This document shows, in pieces, positions 50,552 through 62,860 of a stretch of 64,000 bases of DNA (the stretch's first letter is position 1; each line of letters begins with the position of its first letter). A program made the position numbers and the translations under genes. This DNA is from Byssochlamys sp. IMV 00236 (taxonomy: Eukaryota; Ascomycota; Eurotiomycetes; Eurotiales; Thermoascaceae): assembly GCA_001931875.2 (NCBI GenBank), contig MSJH02000804.1, positions 1 through 64,000 on the forward strand. The letters run 5' to 3'. Under the pieces are notes generated by a model. It was not told where the DNA came from. It worked only from the letters and a program-made list of their open reading frames with translations, and made no database searches.

Positions 50552-52125
50552 TCAGTGACTTGCGTCGGGAGAGCCGATCAACGGGTATCCAATGAACTGG
50601 TTCAGGAGCTGGGCATGCATGGAGTGGACGTCGCCATAGCCCTCATCGTCGAAGCTTTCATACTCTTTCGGAACCGATTCAAGAGCTCCAGATCCAGCTG
50701 AGTTCGCATTATCGCCGGAATCGCTCGCTGAGCTGCTGCGGTGCACCAAACCCAGTCCGCTGTTATTGTTGAGCGACAGACCTGTGCCTAACCATGGATC
50801 CAAGTTGGCGGACACAGACTCTGGAAGCATCCTGGGGTGTGCTGGACCATCCTGCATATCGGAATATTGACTTATGAGGCTGTTGGGATATGGAAGGAAG
50901 GTCCCTTGATCCTGCTGGCTAGGAACGGAGCCCCCAATACTGCAACTATTCTGATAATCATGGTGGCCGGACGAGAAGCTTGCTGTGTGGCGCGAGTGAT
51001 GATAATTGTTCTCGTTGAACAGAGTGCTAAACATGCTCTCATCTGGAAGACCACTCTGGATAGGATCACTGAGGGTCTGGAAACCAAGCATGCCATCATC
51101 TTGAAGCCCATTGGCCCCTGCATCAGATTCCTGATAGTGATCCTGGACGTAAGGATTACCTAGGACCAGTGCCTGACTTTGTTGAGCTCCTGAATCATTA
51201 CCGCCTTCCACGAGTTCGATAAGTCTCTTGAATCCTGAGCGGCGCTCATTGAAACTGAAGACGACGACTTTAGAGTTATTCGGCTTTGCGTCCTGACTAT
51301 CCGCCACTGGGCTTGAGGGCAGCTCCCGGTTATTGGAAAAGTTCAGGAACTGCGCCCCAACCCCAACGACTCCATCGCTAAGATCGTCCATGTCCGTGTC
51401 CGCCTCTGTGTCTTCTATCTTGATGACAGTCCCAGCTGACTTGGCCTTTGCTTTCTTTCGCTGACCGCACTTGTTTGTTTTGGACCGGCGTCTTTTACCA
51501 TACTCCTCGTCAGATGATTCTTCCCATGTCTCCGGAAGGCCGGCGACTTCGTCTTCATCTGAGAGGCTTTCGCGATCCTTTCCTTTATTTTTACCGCTGC
51601 CTTTGGCATTGGAAGGGCCCATGCCAGTTTTCTGCTCAGATTTGGCTTTGACTATGGCCATGGTACCACTGCCACCCCGACGAAGAGGCGGAGGGACCTC
51701 TTTATTGGCAGCAATGCGGCGAGTTCGAAGCTTGGCGAGGTGTTGGACGATAGCACCTTCAGTGACATTGTTCCCCATTGTCTCTGCAACATTTGCCCAT
51801 GGGATTTTGACTCCCAGCTGATTACACACAGACTGGACCGTGAGAAGAAGGAGCTCATTGAGATTTTCTATCATGGTCAGTCTAATATCCATGGTCCCGT
51901 TGAAAGTGGCAGGTAGAATATCGAAATCTATCCTATTTCACTGCTACAGCAGCTGGGATGAAAGGGGAATAGATGCTTGAGAGACATCATTCAGAGACGC
52001 GAAAAGGGGCACCACAAGCTGTCGATGTGCAGGAACCAGAGAGTCATGTCAGAATGAGACTTACCATCCCAGCGAACAAGAGTTCGCTTCTTAGGGCGAT
52101 TCAGAACCTTTCTAGAGATCCCCAT
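50552..52125 (-). CDS. Uncharacterised nuclear-type protein with N-terminal SANT-like helical domain
   Basis: Two exons (minus strand): 52,125-52,065 and 51,867-50,552, encoding 458 residues with a 197-bp intron. I chose the acceptor at 51,868 because it joins the basic start MGISRKVLNRPKKRTLVRWD directly to ENLNELLLLTVQSV, the form I recall for related fungal proteins. An acceptor at 51,928 is also in frame and adds 20 residues. The first about 70 residues form a helical domain (VKIPWANVAETMG, then TEGAIVQHLAKLRTRR) resembling Myb/SANT-like DNA-binding folds. Then follow an acidic stretch (SDEDEVAGLPETWEESSDEE) and a strongly basic stretch that looks like a nuclear localisation signal (KRRRSKTNKCGQRKKAK). 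The rest is low-complexity, Ser/Asn/Gln-rich and probably disordered, as in transcription activators. The molecular function is unknown; a chromatin or transcription role is inference. Confidence 0.75.
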
Positions 52126-53442
52126 GGCTGTCTGGTGTTGCGGGATATCGCGAGATTAGGACAAGAATATGTTTGTGAATAAAGACAGACTGCTGGCACA
52201 CATCAGTTGAATGCACTTCTGGGTCCCAAGCAACGCGGCGGGCCCCGCTGGAGAGATTGTATATACCAGGTGAACAAGTGCACGTGAAAGACGACGGAGT
52301 ACACCGCCTTGGACAATTGGTGAATATGTGCTATAATGACCCCAGCCATAGCCACTCCGCATGCTGCTACTTCTGGAGGCGAAAAAGTGAGGTCAACGTA
52401 CCTAGTAATGGTGCTATGGGATATAGCCAGAGAAGTGCTCCCAAGGAAGTTTCTGTCTCTTTAGTGGAGATGATTTCCTGAACTGGACGCTTGATTTCGC
52501 TCGATATTTGGAGGAGAAGATACTGCAATGAAGTGAGGCCTGTCGGAGAGTCCTGCTGGATCTGAGTTGCTCTAAGTGTCTAGGTTGGGACCAGCAACTC
52601 CCTGACATTGATAGTGAAGTATGGACCAGCATTCACTGCTGTCAGCCTGAGGGGAGGACTGTATTGCTCGAGATAGCTTTCGGTGAAGGCATTGGAAGCC
52701 CTCAGGTGACAGCTAGTTACTAGCAGCTTAAGCACGGGGAGACCTGTCATCGTATCTAATAGTTGATACCGTCGGTGCTACTCGACTTCGTTGCTTAATC
52801 GGTACTCCTCACACAGTATTTTGCCGCTGGAGACAGTGTATCGGGTGATGCTAGGTGTCAATATATAGCTGTATTCAAGTACATCGAGTATGGCCGTGGT
52901 CCTGCGCTAATGTGTTGGCAGATGTCTTGGGACCCTGTATATATAAAACTGCAAGCATTTTCAGTATACGTATTTGAGGCTGCGCCATGCGGGGATTCCT
53001 CGGACTTAGAAAGGCGTATATTAGATTGCAAGACCAGAGTCTACTTCACTGGTCTTTCCAGTGCGAAACAGTCTCGCAATTGCATTTCCCTATGCCAGTA
53101 TGGGCTATCCGGGGTTCGTCCAGACTTGGCTATCGCACGTTCTTCAGCACGAAGTGGCATATAGACGACCTCCTGGAAGGTAATTGGAATTTAGAACTAC
53201 TATTTCCTACAGGGATCAAGTGAGAAGTATCGATACCCTCCTTCTGTTGTACTGTAATTGTAAAAGGAATGTAGCCGTGTATCTCTGTGATGGCCGTAGA
53301 AGCGGTGATCTGGTCACGTGCCTCACATGACCGAGAGCCGCAGAGCCTCCGAGTCCGACGTTTCCATCGCCGTGAAAAGCATCAACCGACATCGCTCTCT
53401 CCCCTACAGACACACCACATCCACCGCGATCAATCCTTCAAG
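52126..53442. other. Intergenic region with a possible decayed gene
   Basis: No intact gene. Several plus-strand stretches look once-coding; they are given as a separate low-confidence relic. The right end holds the promoter of the ATP synthase epsilon gene, whose leader is rich in CACACC/CATCC words. Confidence 0.45.
52365..53165 (+). pseudogene. Possible decayed gene, family unknown
   Basis: Successive plus-strand frames give plausible protein-like pieces separated by shifts and stops. One reads GGEKVRSTYLVMVLWDIARE (about 52,378-52,437). Another reads DDFLNWTLDFARYLEEKILQ, then after one stop LLDLSCSKCLGWDQQLPDID (about 52,470-52,600). A third reads YASMGYPGFVQTWLSHVLQH (about 53,092-53,150). 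I do not recognise the family and chance cannot be excluded. Confidence 0.25.
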
Positions 53443-53823
53443 ATGCCTTCCTTCTGGCAAGCTGCCGGTCTGACGTACGTTTACGTACCATCTACCCTCC
53501 GCTCCCGTGCTCTGGCCTCGTTCAATCGCTGACTTGTCTCGATTATACAGCTACAACCGCTACCTGGCCGTCGCTGCTCGCGCGGTCCGTCGATCTCTCA
53601 AGGAGGGCCCTCGTCTGCAGGCTGAGCGCCGCGGCAACATGGATCTTCGATTCGCCAAGTGGGAGGTTCGTATAAATCCAATTCCATTGTTTTGTTCGGC
53701 GGAGGAAGATTCGCGGATAAACGGAGACTGACGGCATCCGTACAGAACGGCAGGCAGGGTGAAGTCAAGGCCCTTGACCAGGCCAACACCGAGGGCATGG
53801 CTGCCCAGTCTGAGTCGAAATAA
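53443..53823 (+). CDS. atp15: Mitochondrial ATP synthase subunit epsilon
   Basis: A small central-stalk subunit of F1 that stabilises gamma and delta during rotation, in the mitochondrial matrix. Three exons (53,443-53,474, 53,551-53,665, 53,746-53,823) encode 74 residues, close to the usual fungal length. The protein begins MPSFWQAAGLTYNRYLAVAA, continues with ARAVRRSLKEGPRLQAERRG and a FAKWENGRQGEVKAL patch, and ends with a short Ala/Gln/Ser-rich tail. This pattern (FW.AAGL.YN.Y...AAR..R..LK) is diagnostic of the family. Exon 1 has only 32 coding bases; introns are 76 and 80 bp, with a split Thr codon at the first junction. No cleavable presequence is seen, as expected for this subunit. It lies 16 kb from atp2, so the two F1 genes are neighbours but not in one unit. 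Confidence 0.93.
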
Positions 53824-54232
53824 GCGATATCCCGAAGATAGCAGATTGCTGTTATGATGGACCGGAGAATTCTTCCCACCACGGACTGCTGCGGTTGGCA
53901 CACTAAGGCGAGGAGGATGGGGTTGTATATCTTGTAGCAATACTGGCTGGTCGAATCACGCAAAAATAGAAATACCTGTCCACCTCGTTCTATACATCCG
54001 AGTACGAAGGGAACCCTGTCTGTAGTTGCTTGTTGTAGATGTACTGTCTATATTCGGATTTCGTAGCGACCGCGGGACCGCCTTTGACGGTTGCGCTGTT
54101 CAGATTCTCTTAACCACCGACAGCCCGCTCCGCCGTAAGACGCCCTGCATCCTCGCGCCCCCTCCTACGCCTTTGTTGAACCGAGGATCGATAGCAGCAG
54201 GCTGCCAGGACAACGAGTACTCCCTTCGTGTC
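53824..54232. other. Spacer between atp15 and the NatC subunit gene
   Basis: A 0.4-kb same-strand spacer. The reading frame of the next gene stays open upstream to 54,026, so a longer N-terminus is formally possible, but the upstream residues are not family-like. Confidence 0.5.
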
Positions 54233-57025
54233 ATGCTGCCGAATAACGAGGTTCGCGTCTCTCAAAAGACGCAGGTCGTCGGGCAGTCGATTATCCCACG
54301 CGACATCACCGACCAATTTACCAATGCCGCTGCGAGTATGTTTGACCCCGCCAGCGATATAGCTCTGTTGCGCACACGACTTACCTTTTTGGACTGGCTT
54401 TCCTAACAATATCTTTCTCCTCTTCCAGCGCTACGCACTGGCCAGCTTGTCAAAGATGAATATTTCACGCTGTTCGAGGCCGTGGGGGCGCTCGAGGTAC
54501 GCTACAATGAACCAACCCCCTTGACGCAGTCATCATGAAAGTTCGCACCGGGCTAACACGTACGTTGCTTAGATTATGGATGCGAAAATGGACAGCGGAT
54601 ATTTGGCTCCTGGGGAAGCGCTCGAGGATGACTACGACGTCATGCGTGAGCTCCAGCCGGAAGAGGCTCTAGGGATAATGGACGAGTTGCTTTGCCATGA
54701 GGTACGTTGGTCTCTTCGACGGCATATCTTTTGCTTTGAGAGGAACGTATGGGGCTGAGAAAGCGAATCATAGATGGCATGGCACATGGGACATCCGCTT
54801 TCACAGACCCTGTTCACGTCGATATATCTTGATAAGTTATTATGGCCGGTTCCGAAGGTATTTGAACAGGCGCAATTCTACCGTGGACAGGGAACAACGG
54901 AGGAGGACCTGCCACTTGTGAATCTGGTATTGAGAGCATATTGTCTCGCTCTAGTTAAGTGCTGTGACTTTGTCAATGCGCGAGTAACCTCCGAATACTT
55001 CTTTGAGGTTAGCATTCCAGCTTGCTCAGGATTTCATGGACTGATCAGGATATAGGAAGAGGACTTCGTGACCCAGCTATACAACCGCAGCCTTCTAACC
55101 GAGTTCGGCGTCGAACAATTTTACAATATTATTGATAAGGCGGTTTCTTGGATTGATGGCCAAGAGGGTAAAATCGATGACGAATTGAGAGCTGCACTCA
55201 AAGCTCGCTTGGACTTCAGAAAAGAATTCCTTGACGCCCTGGACCAAGACCTCGATGTCATGGAGAGCAGGTCGACAGAAAAGTTCGCATCCAGTTTATC
55301 AAAAGTGCCACTTATCGAAACGTCTATTTCCTTAGGCAAGCCTGTCCCGAATGCTTTCAGCCTCAAGATCCAGCGGAAACTGGCCAGCACCGTTCCTCCA
55401 CGGCCCATGGTCAAAATCAGCCACGAAGATGCATTGGACCATGTCAAACGCTTCTGTCGTGATGCGATCGATATCCAGGAGATCCTCGATTACCGCGGTC
55501 CCGAAAATCTCAGGGTATGGGTGCTCCGAAGAACGTAATTAAGCGGATCCAAGCTAATACATCTAGGTGGCTCTCTGGACACTGGCATCTCGGAAACCAC
55601 AACCGTCCGTGTATATTCGCTCCCTTCTTCAAACATTCATTGTCAACGACATGAAGGTTCTGGGCGCTGTTCCCGTTAAACAGTTCTTCTATGATGACCT
55701 CGCAGAGCTTACCATGCCTTTTAATCTGCTCTTGCAGCCTGAAAACGATGAGGTTGAGGTGCCTTCTGATCCTCGTTTCCAGATGGCTAAACATATGAAC
55801 GCTTTCATAAAACGTGCTGCTCAGGTAAACTGCTCTCTTCGTCGAAAAGCCTGGAGATCTGCGCTAATGAGAGCCTGTAGCCTCTAATGGATACTTTCCG
55901 TACCGCGTGTCTGAATCGGTGCCGTGTGCGCCGTACTCTCTGTCATCATGCTATTGAGTGGGATAACCTGCAAATAGAGGTTTGTCCATGGATACCCTAC
56001 AATGTTTGGATTTTTTATTCTTATGTAGACTCTTGCTGACCACCAAGCAGGCGGAGGACCTCGATGCTCAGCTTCGTACGTTGAACCTGGAGCCTCCGCT
56101 TGCGCTTCGCGGTTGTGAACCAACTTATTCATATCCCATCAGCAGCTGGGCATACCACCAAAAGCTCGTCCAGCTGCGCCTGATTATCCAGCTTGGATTT
56201 GAACTTTCCATCTATGCCCCCGAGGAACTACCGGGGATGTACTGGTACCTTTCTCACCTGTGCTCTACCCATTTAGCTCACATCGACCGTATCCGCACCT
56301 TCACCGTTGCAGCTAGTCGAAGAAGCATCTCCCCGACATCAATACTGGGAAAGAAGGCCAACTCAGTCGCAGAGCGGAAACGGGCCTTTGAAAAGACACT
56401 GACCCTGTTGAACCGCCACACAACGACTCTCATCGCTATTGATGCCTTTGCGCTTGCGTTACATGCTCTATATGTGCTCCTTGCCCGTCATAACGTTCTG
56501 CCTAGGGCATCCTCCAAGGATGCTTATTCAAGCGCACGGCTCCGATATGAACTGCGTATGAAACCATTCATCTCAATTTCGCTTCCGGAGATAGTTTCCT
56601 TCGAGGATTACGAGCGTGAAGCTGCCCTTGAAGGTGACAGTGATTCCGTCGTACTTGATCGCGCCACACGTGCAATGACTGAAGCACGGAAACATTGGGA
56701 ATCTGTGCTTTCCAACGGGCCGTTCTTGCCGGTTGGCGAGGATTGCTCGCAGGCTGATGCTCGACATGGTGACGCAAAGGCGGTCCAGGACGAGTGGCAG
56801 CGCGACGTCAAGGATTCTTTGCGTGCCTGCATAGGTACCAGTCTCGCCATCGGAGCTGTCAAGAAGGCTCTTTCAGCGTCATCCGGAAAGGACGGCACGA
56901 AGCAAGCATCTTCAGATCCGCTTAACTTGAGCGTCGAACTACCGGAGGTAGGGTCCAAAGCTCGTTGGCATGACTGGTGGGTTGTACCAAAGATTTCGGA
57001 AAAGAGTACTGGACCCAAGTCGTGA
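54233..57025 (+). CDS. mak10: NatC N-terminal acetyltransferase subunit Mak10/Naa35
   Basis: This is the large auxiliary, ribosome-anchoring subunit of NatC, which with Mak3/Naa30 and Mak31/Naa38 acetylates proteins starting Met-Leu, Met-Ile, Met-Phe or Met-Trp. Eight exons: 54,233-54,335, 54,429-54,496, 54,573-54,701, 54,774-55,007, 55,056-55,514, 55,567-55,824, 55,881-55,979 and 56,051-57,025, encoding 774 residues. The N-terminal third carries the family hallmark: DEYFTLFEAVGALEIMDAKM, DSGY, AWHMGHPLSQTLFTSIYLDK and a LLWP patch. Later segments EEDFVTQLYNRS and FFYDDLAELTMPFNLLLQ also fit. The start MLPNNEVRVSQ was chosen as the ATG closest to the conserved DITDQF region; an in-frame ATG at 54,026 exists. 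The C-terminus (KARWHDWWVVPKIS) is complete. All introns are 48-93 bp and GT..AG. Confidence 0.92.
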
Positions 57026-59216
57026 GACGGTATTTGTCCAATACCCCTTTGTTCCTAACCGTCCATGGTACGCCCTAACCTCAGTATTTCTTGCGTGAGC
57101 GAAGCATGATAGGTCATCTATCCAGGAATGACCTTCCGGGAGCGGCAGGGGATGTGGCGACGAACTAGCTAAGGATGCACTGCAGACGTCCTTTTTCCCC
57201 GTCAATATAGTAGCAACTCACCTCATACCGACAACCCCTAGACTTGGACCTATCTGTTCTCTTGGCCAAGGCTTGGTTAATGTTGCCTTATGTTTATTCT
57301 GCAAAAGTTCGTTGGCACAAGGCCCCGTCAGGTACATTCATGAGAACTCCCACAACGCTCTACCAAACTGAATGAGGGGCCAAGGGAAAATGCTAGCAAC
57401 GCAGTAAGAACGGCCTCCGTTGTGATGGCACGTAGTTAGAAAATCAGTGCAGGTACGCTGACTATATTAAATCAAATATCATCCATTCTAATGGAGTCCT
57501 TAAATCATGCACGGACCTCATATTCTTCTAACTCGCACATGACATAGTTTGTAGATGCAGACTTGTTGCATTCGCGGGAGACGAGTGTATTCCTTCTTTC
57601 TATGGATAAACAGGCAGCTGATATGAAAAAGAAACGGCCTGTTGCCCACGAACGGGAGGGCTGATCGGGATGTAGCTACGACTCTAAGCAACGGTCTCTA
57701 CCCTTTGTTCAGCCAAATATTGTGCGAATGGGGGATCTGCTGCTCGGTTAGATAGTCCTAAGTCAAGTCTCACGGACTAGGTCAAAGGATGAGCTTACTC
57801 GACAAGCTGTGGGTACAAAGAAAGGAGAAGTTGCAGAACTACCAAGGCACAAAGGCGCTTTTATATGTTAGTCAGTGTAGTTCGAGCCCGGCTTCATTAT
57901 TAGTGTCGCTTCTAAACGAAGATCTCGTTGGGTGTGTGGCTTTCTGGTCTTTTCCCGTGTCGGGACTCGAGTGAAGTTGAGGCTACCTTGGAAACCTGCT
58001 TCGTTGTCACAGACGGTGAAATGCTCGCGCTAGAGCCTGTCAAACACCGTTGGATGTCCAACTGGTCGATCGCTTTAACTACTTCGTTAGAGCCTTCCAC
58101 CAGGACTAGTCCTGTCATATTACGCGGCGGAAAGTCAGAAACTCCAACAGCACGGAGATGAATTTCCATACCCAGGTAAACAAACCATCGGTTTTCGCGG
58201 AATCATCTACGTGTAGGATTCGTTATCTTCCCACACAGAGCTAGGACAAGGCCTGAGAAACAGCCGCCTTATCTAACACGGGCTGGTGCTGAGGATTTTT
58301 GACGATCCTTGCTAGGTAAGTGAGCCTCACGCCATCAACCGAGATCACACTCGATCCAATCTGACTGAAGAGCAGAGATCAGGCCGATATGGATTGCAGG
58401 GCCTTCCTTGCATTGATCTGCAGATGATGTCCCACCCGACGTTGCGTTCGAACCTCGCTTGTCCCAAGCAGGACGTTGAACTGAGCCGCGATGCACACAG
58501 CACATCCCGAAATAATAAAACGGGAGCTACCGAATAGGCGGCAAAGGATCGTCTTCTCCCGGCAATTGTTGTCGTTGTCTACTTCGGCACATGACTCTCT
58601 CGAGAAAGTATCTTTCTACAGCGATGATCAACAAAAATGCGGGGAAAGGACAAATGAAACGGCAGCACCGCAGTCGATCTCAGTGAAACGACCAGTGCAT
58701 AGTTTCTACTGACCCGAGCTCTGCAAGAGATTAGAGGACCTTCGATTGTTACATCGTCCGTGCAGAAGTCATCTGTTCGTACGACCGGGCCTCGTCCATC
58801 CCACCCGCAAAGGATCGAATGGTTTCCCGACAAACAAGATGGTTACCGGAACTGAAAGATGATTGACGAAGGCCTAATCTTACAGCTCCTTTCGATGCAA
58901 ATCCGCATCGAAGATACAGCTCCATCAATGGACCTATGTAATCGGGCCCCCCACCAGTTATCTCATGGTCTCGTCGTGTGATTAAAATCCTGACCCTGGC
59001 AAAGATGGAAAGAATGTTGGGACGGTGCCTGCATGTAGAGATCAGAGTAGGTCAAGGGGGTAAGATCGTAGAACGATGCTTGCTGCATTCAATGAAAAGG
59101 CAGCCGTTTCCCCCCCAAGATGTTGAAGTGCCGTAGCTTGGTATCAAACTTCATTTCTTCTCTTTTTTTCTTTTTCACCTCTGAATAGTGACTTCGAAGG
59201 ACGGACTGCCTTCGGC
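57026..59216. other. 2.2-kb gene-free region
   Basis: No coding sequence supported. Frames at 57,789-57,974, 57,912-58,169 (both strands) and 58,491-58,833 (both strands) are short, unmatched and overlap their antisense. The right end is the promoter of the glucanase gene and contains a strong pyrimidine tract. Confidence 0.5.
59150..59184 (+). promoter_or_regulatory. CT-rich tract before the glucanase gene
   Basis: An almost pure C/T stretch (CATTTCTTCTCTTTTTTTCT and on) ending about 35 bases before the ATG. Such tracts commonly precede transcription starts of expressed fungal genes. Confidence 0.45.
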
Positions 59217-60650
59217 ATGCTGGTTTTGACCAAGCTCTACGCCCTTAGCGCATTTGCTGGGCTGACTGCCGCATGGCTTCCTGGAGTACACCGAGATATC
59301 TACTCCATCGACGGAAAGAACCTGTTCAACCGCTCAGTCCCCTTCAGGGGCTCTAGTAAACGATGGCTTCCATTATCTGGAAAGATCCGCGGTGTCAACC
59401 TCGGGTCACTTTTCGTATTTGAGCCATGGCTCGCAGAATCTGAATGGAGTGAGATGGGATGCGGTAATCAGAAAGCAGAGTTCGACTGCGTCTCGACCCT
59501 TGGTCAAGATGCCGCCAACTCTGCTTTCCAGAAGCATTGGGGCTCGTGGATCACGAAGAGTGATATCTCCCAGATGCAAAGCTATGGACTGAATACGATC
59601 CGCATCCCGGTGGGCTATTGGCTATATGAAGACATTGTCTATACTAATAGCGAGCACTTCCCTCAAGGTGGTTTGTCGTACTTGGAACAAGTCTGTAGCT
59701 GGGCTAGCGACGCTGGACTCTATATAATTATTGATCTGCACGGTGCACCTGGTGCGCAGGTATCGGACAATTCGGATACTGGCCAGGTAAGTAGGGACGA
59801 TATAGAAAGTCGTCCGGATAAAGCTGATGGATTTAATTTAGTATGCATCGAGTGCCGGCTTCTACGTCGACTATCAGTATGATCGAGCACTCCAGTTTCT
59901 CGAGTGGATGACCACAAACATCCATCGAAATCCCGCCTTTCGGAACGTGGGGATGCTGCAGATCGTGAACGAGCCAGAACAGGACGCTGACGCTGTCTCG
60001 TCGATGCGCACAAGCTATTACCCAAATGCAGTTAATGTGAGTTAGTTGTACCAGAGGCGTATCCAAGACTATAAGCGCGGATGGCTAACCGAGGTGGAGA
60101 AAATCCGTTTGACGGAATTGGGTCTAGGTATCATCCCGGTCGATTTCTTGCATATTCAGATGATGGACGAATTATGGGGTTCCGGGGATCCAAACCAGTG
60201 TCTAATAGACCGTTACTTTCTGGCCTATGATGACCATCGCTACATGAAATACGATTCGAGCGTGAAAGTATCCAAGGATAGCTATATGAATGCCTCTTGC
60301 AGCGACAACCGGGATTCGAACACTCCCACCATCGTTGGGGAATTTAGTTTGAGCCCGCCAGACGATGTGCAGTGGGATCCGGAATGGAGTCCAGACTCCA
60401 ATAAGGACTTCTACAAGAGGTGGTTCGCAGCTCAAGTGCAGGCATACGAAAAGCAGCAGGGCTGGATCTTCTGGACGTGGAAAGCCCAAGCGGGAGACTA
60501 TCGCTGGTCATATTCCGGTATGTGCAGTAGGACCCGAAGAGTCCTAGCAATTTCCAGTGTTTGATACCGCTGACATTGAACCTAGAGGCTGTCAATGCGG
60601 GTGTTATTCCCACGAACCTCGACGACGTATACAACGAGGGAGTCTGTTAG
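59217..60650 (+). CDS. Secreted endo-1,6-beta-glucanase, GH5 family
   Basis: A cell-wall-active glycoside hydrolase of the type known in fungi as glucan endo-1,6-beta-glucosidase B; it hydrolyses beta-1,6-glucan outside the cell. Four exons (59,217-59,786, 59,842-60,036, 60,100-60,517, 60,586-60,650) encode 415 residues. A signal peptide covers about 1-19 (ending LTAAW). The catalytic barrel includes [47 protein letters not shown] and [12 protein letters not shown]. The acid/base Glu is at about 234 (IVNEPEQ) and the nucleophile Glu at about 336 (IVGEFS). [17 protein letters not shown] follows, and the C-terminus is EGVC. The third junction was set at 60,099/60,100, where a CTAAC branch site lies about 10 bases upstream; this gives [12 protein letters not shown], aligned with the usual NAFKRIR. 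The gene stands alone. Confidence 0.93.
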
Positions 60651-61106
60651 TTGTAAGATGCAGAGGTGTGTGGGACTGATCTTATTCTAATACCTTAATC
60701 CGGATCCCCTATTCTATTCTGTGCATGTGGTTGTATAAAACGCTCTGTAACGACTTGTTTATATATCGCGTGGTACGATGCTAAACTGGCGGTGTTTTTT
60801 TGGGTCATTTCATGTCTCTTTTTTAATGACAGAACCTTATGATTGCTATGTCCGTCATGATCTGCTATTATGCATGCTTGGGCGACATTTACTTGAAGTC
60901 TCCTGGCAATCCGCAACATCTGCTTCTAAGAAGAAGAAAAGTCCTGCAGAAACGCTCCTTCTCGGTCCCCCTCCTGTTTTAGTCGTTGTAGTTTCTTTAC
61001 CCAAATGCCGCTCATGGGTTGCTCGTAAGCGCGTATGATTAGTCGATACTCTAGGCCGACTGGACAGTATCTTTAAGTACACAATGTATTTTCCAACGAT
61101 TTGCTC
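60651..61106. other. Convergent 3' region, glucanase / permease
   Basis: A short intergenic region between converging genes. No gene seen; both 3' UTRs must lie here. Confidence 0.6.
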
Positions 61107-62860
61107 CTAGCCCCCGTGGTTCAATCCCCTTGCTATCCACCTTCTCCTGACCCAGTAGAACACCAGACCGATCGCCCACAGACTGATCAAAATAGTGGCC
61201 TGCACCGGTGCGAATACAGCGCCTCTTACAACAACGAAGCCGCTCACTACCGCGAAGACGATGGGAACGATCACCAACGGCTTGTATGGCCGATGCAAGT
61301 CACGTTGGCGGAACCTCAAAATAACCGCTCCAAGGACTGTAAGGAAGAAGAATGAATACTCACCCAGGCCGTTGAAAGTGAGCAGAGCACGGAAGTTTCC
61401 AAGGAGGATATATAGGGCCGCGAGGCTGGTTTCGAGGATGATAGCATTGATAGGGGCATCAGACCCTGATTGCTTCGGGACGTCTGGTGAATCCCTAGAA
61501 GACTCCTCCGACGCTGTAATGGAATCAAAAACGACGCCGATACGGCCGACGAATCCAAGGAAGCCTGGGAGCCAGTTCTTGTTGGAGGCTGAAACGACCA
61601 TGCGGCCTGCAACGAATGAGTTTCCGAGAAGGGAACCAGCAATAACAAGACAGATGAGGATTGCTGCTATAACGCCCGCAGCAGGTCCCAAGAGACGGGA
61701 GATGGCGGTCTATACGATTTCGCATTAATAAGGACCGAGATACGCACTCGTGAATGTCAACAAAACTTACTACCGCAACACTGTTTGTTGAAGAAATCAG
61801 ATTCCATGGCAGAAGGATATAGTAAATCGCATTTGCTGCAATAAAGCAGAGAATAATCGTCGGAATCGCGGTGTTGAGAGCTAGGGGCAGTTGGCGGGCC
61901 GGTGATGAGAGCTCAGCCGAAATGTATATTGCCTGCATCGCATGAATACTCTGTTCGGTGTCTTGACCTGCACAATTCGTGTGTATGCTCGTACCTTATC
62001 CCAGCCAGAGTATGCCCACAATGCCCCGTACAAAGCTGCAGAGTAATGGCCTAGAATTTCCCATTCCTGTAATTTTGTCCAGTCGATGCGAGTTCCGTCC
62101 GGATTTACTGTCTCCCTATACCCAAACCAAGGTCTAGTAAACCAGTCCCGCCCACCGATGTTTCTGTTTGGATTTGAGGTTTGTATAATGATAACCACTA
62201 TACCAGCTATTACAATTCCAGCGATACTCACAAACTTGGTGACAACGAAGAAGTTATTGAGCCGCGTAGTTGCCTTTGTACTGATGGAGTTAGCCAGACT
62301 GATGACCACTAGGACAAGAATCGATAGGAGCTTTCGCTCTATGCTTGTAGCAGAATTCGTAAAGCCGGCGGCAGAATAGATACTGTCGATGAACGCAATG
62401 CTCAAAATCGCCAATGTGGCAGGCATGATGGCAATGATCCATGTCCAGGCAGCCAAGAAACCAAAGACATCACCAAAGATGTACTGCAGATACGGCTGGA
62501 CGCCTCCTAAAATGGAATTTAGCCTCTAAATATCCACTGGTATGGAAATATTGACATACCTTCACCAGGAATAGCCGTTCCAAGCTCCGCCATGGTCGTG
62601 GCTCCGGTCCAAGCAAGAATACCACCCACCAGCCATATGATCAGCGCCACACCTGGCGAAGGAACATTGCTGTCAATGGCTCCCGGCGAGGTGAAGATGC
62701 CGCTGCCAATAACGATACTTATGACGATGGCAAACGCTTCAGAAGCTCCCAGGTTCCGTTTGAACGTGCGTGATGAAGACTCAGCAGTTTCATCAGCATT
62801 TCTCTGGTCCGCCAAAAGAGGTCTACGGACTCCATCCTCTGAATGGACAGGAGCCGACAT
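61107..62860 (-). CDS. Amino-acid permease, LAT/Mup-type APC transporter
   Basis: A plasma-membrane or vacuolar amino-acid transporter of the APC superfamily; the closest pattern I know is the L-type/methionine permease group (yeast Mup1/Mup3). Four exons (minus strand): 62,860-62,560, 62,506-61,995, 61,932-61,771 and 61,709-61,107, encoding 525 residues with introns of 53-62 bp. The hydrophilic N-terminus (about 1-36) is followed by the first span with the family's substrate-binding IGSGIFTSPG motif. Then come TTMAELGTAIPGEGGVQPYL, AAWTWIIAIMPATLAILSIA and later spans including YSGWDKAIYISAELSSPARQ; about 12 membrane spans in all. The frame is open upstream to an ATG at 63,016, which would add 52 residues, but the chosen ATG follows an A-rich run and begins the family-like tail MSAPVHSEDG. 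The substrate cannot be fixed from sequence. Confidence 0.9.
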
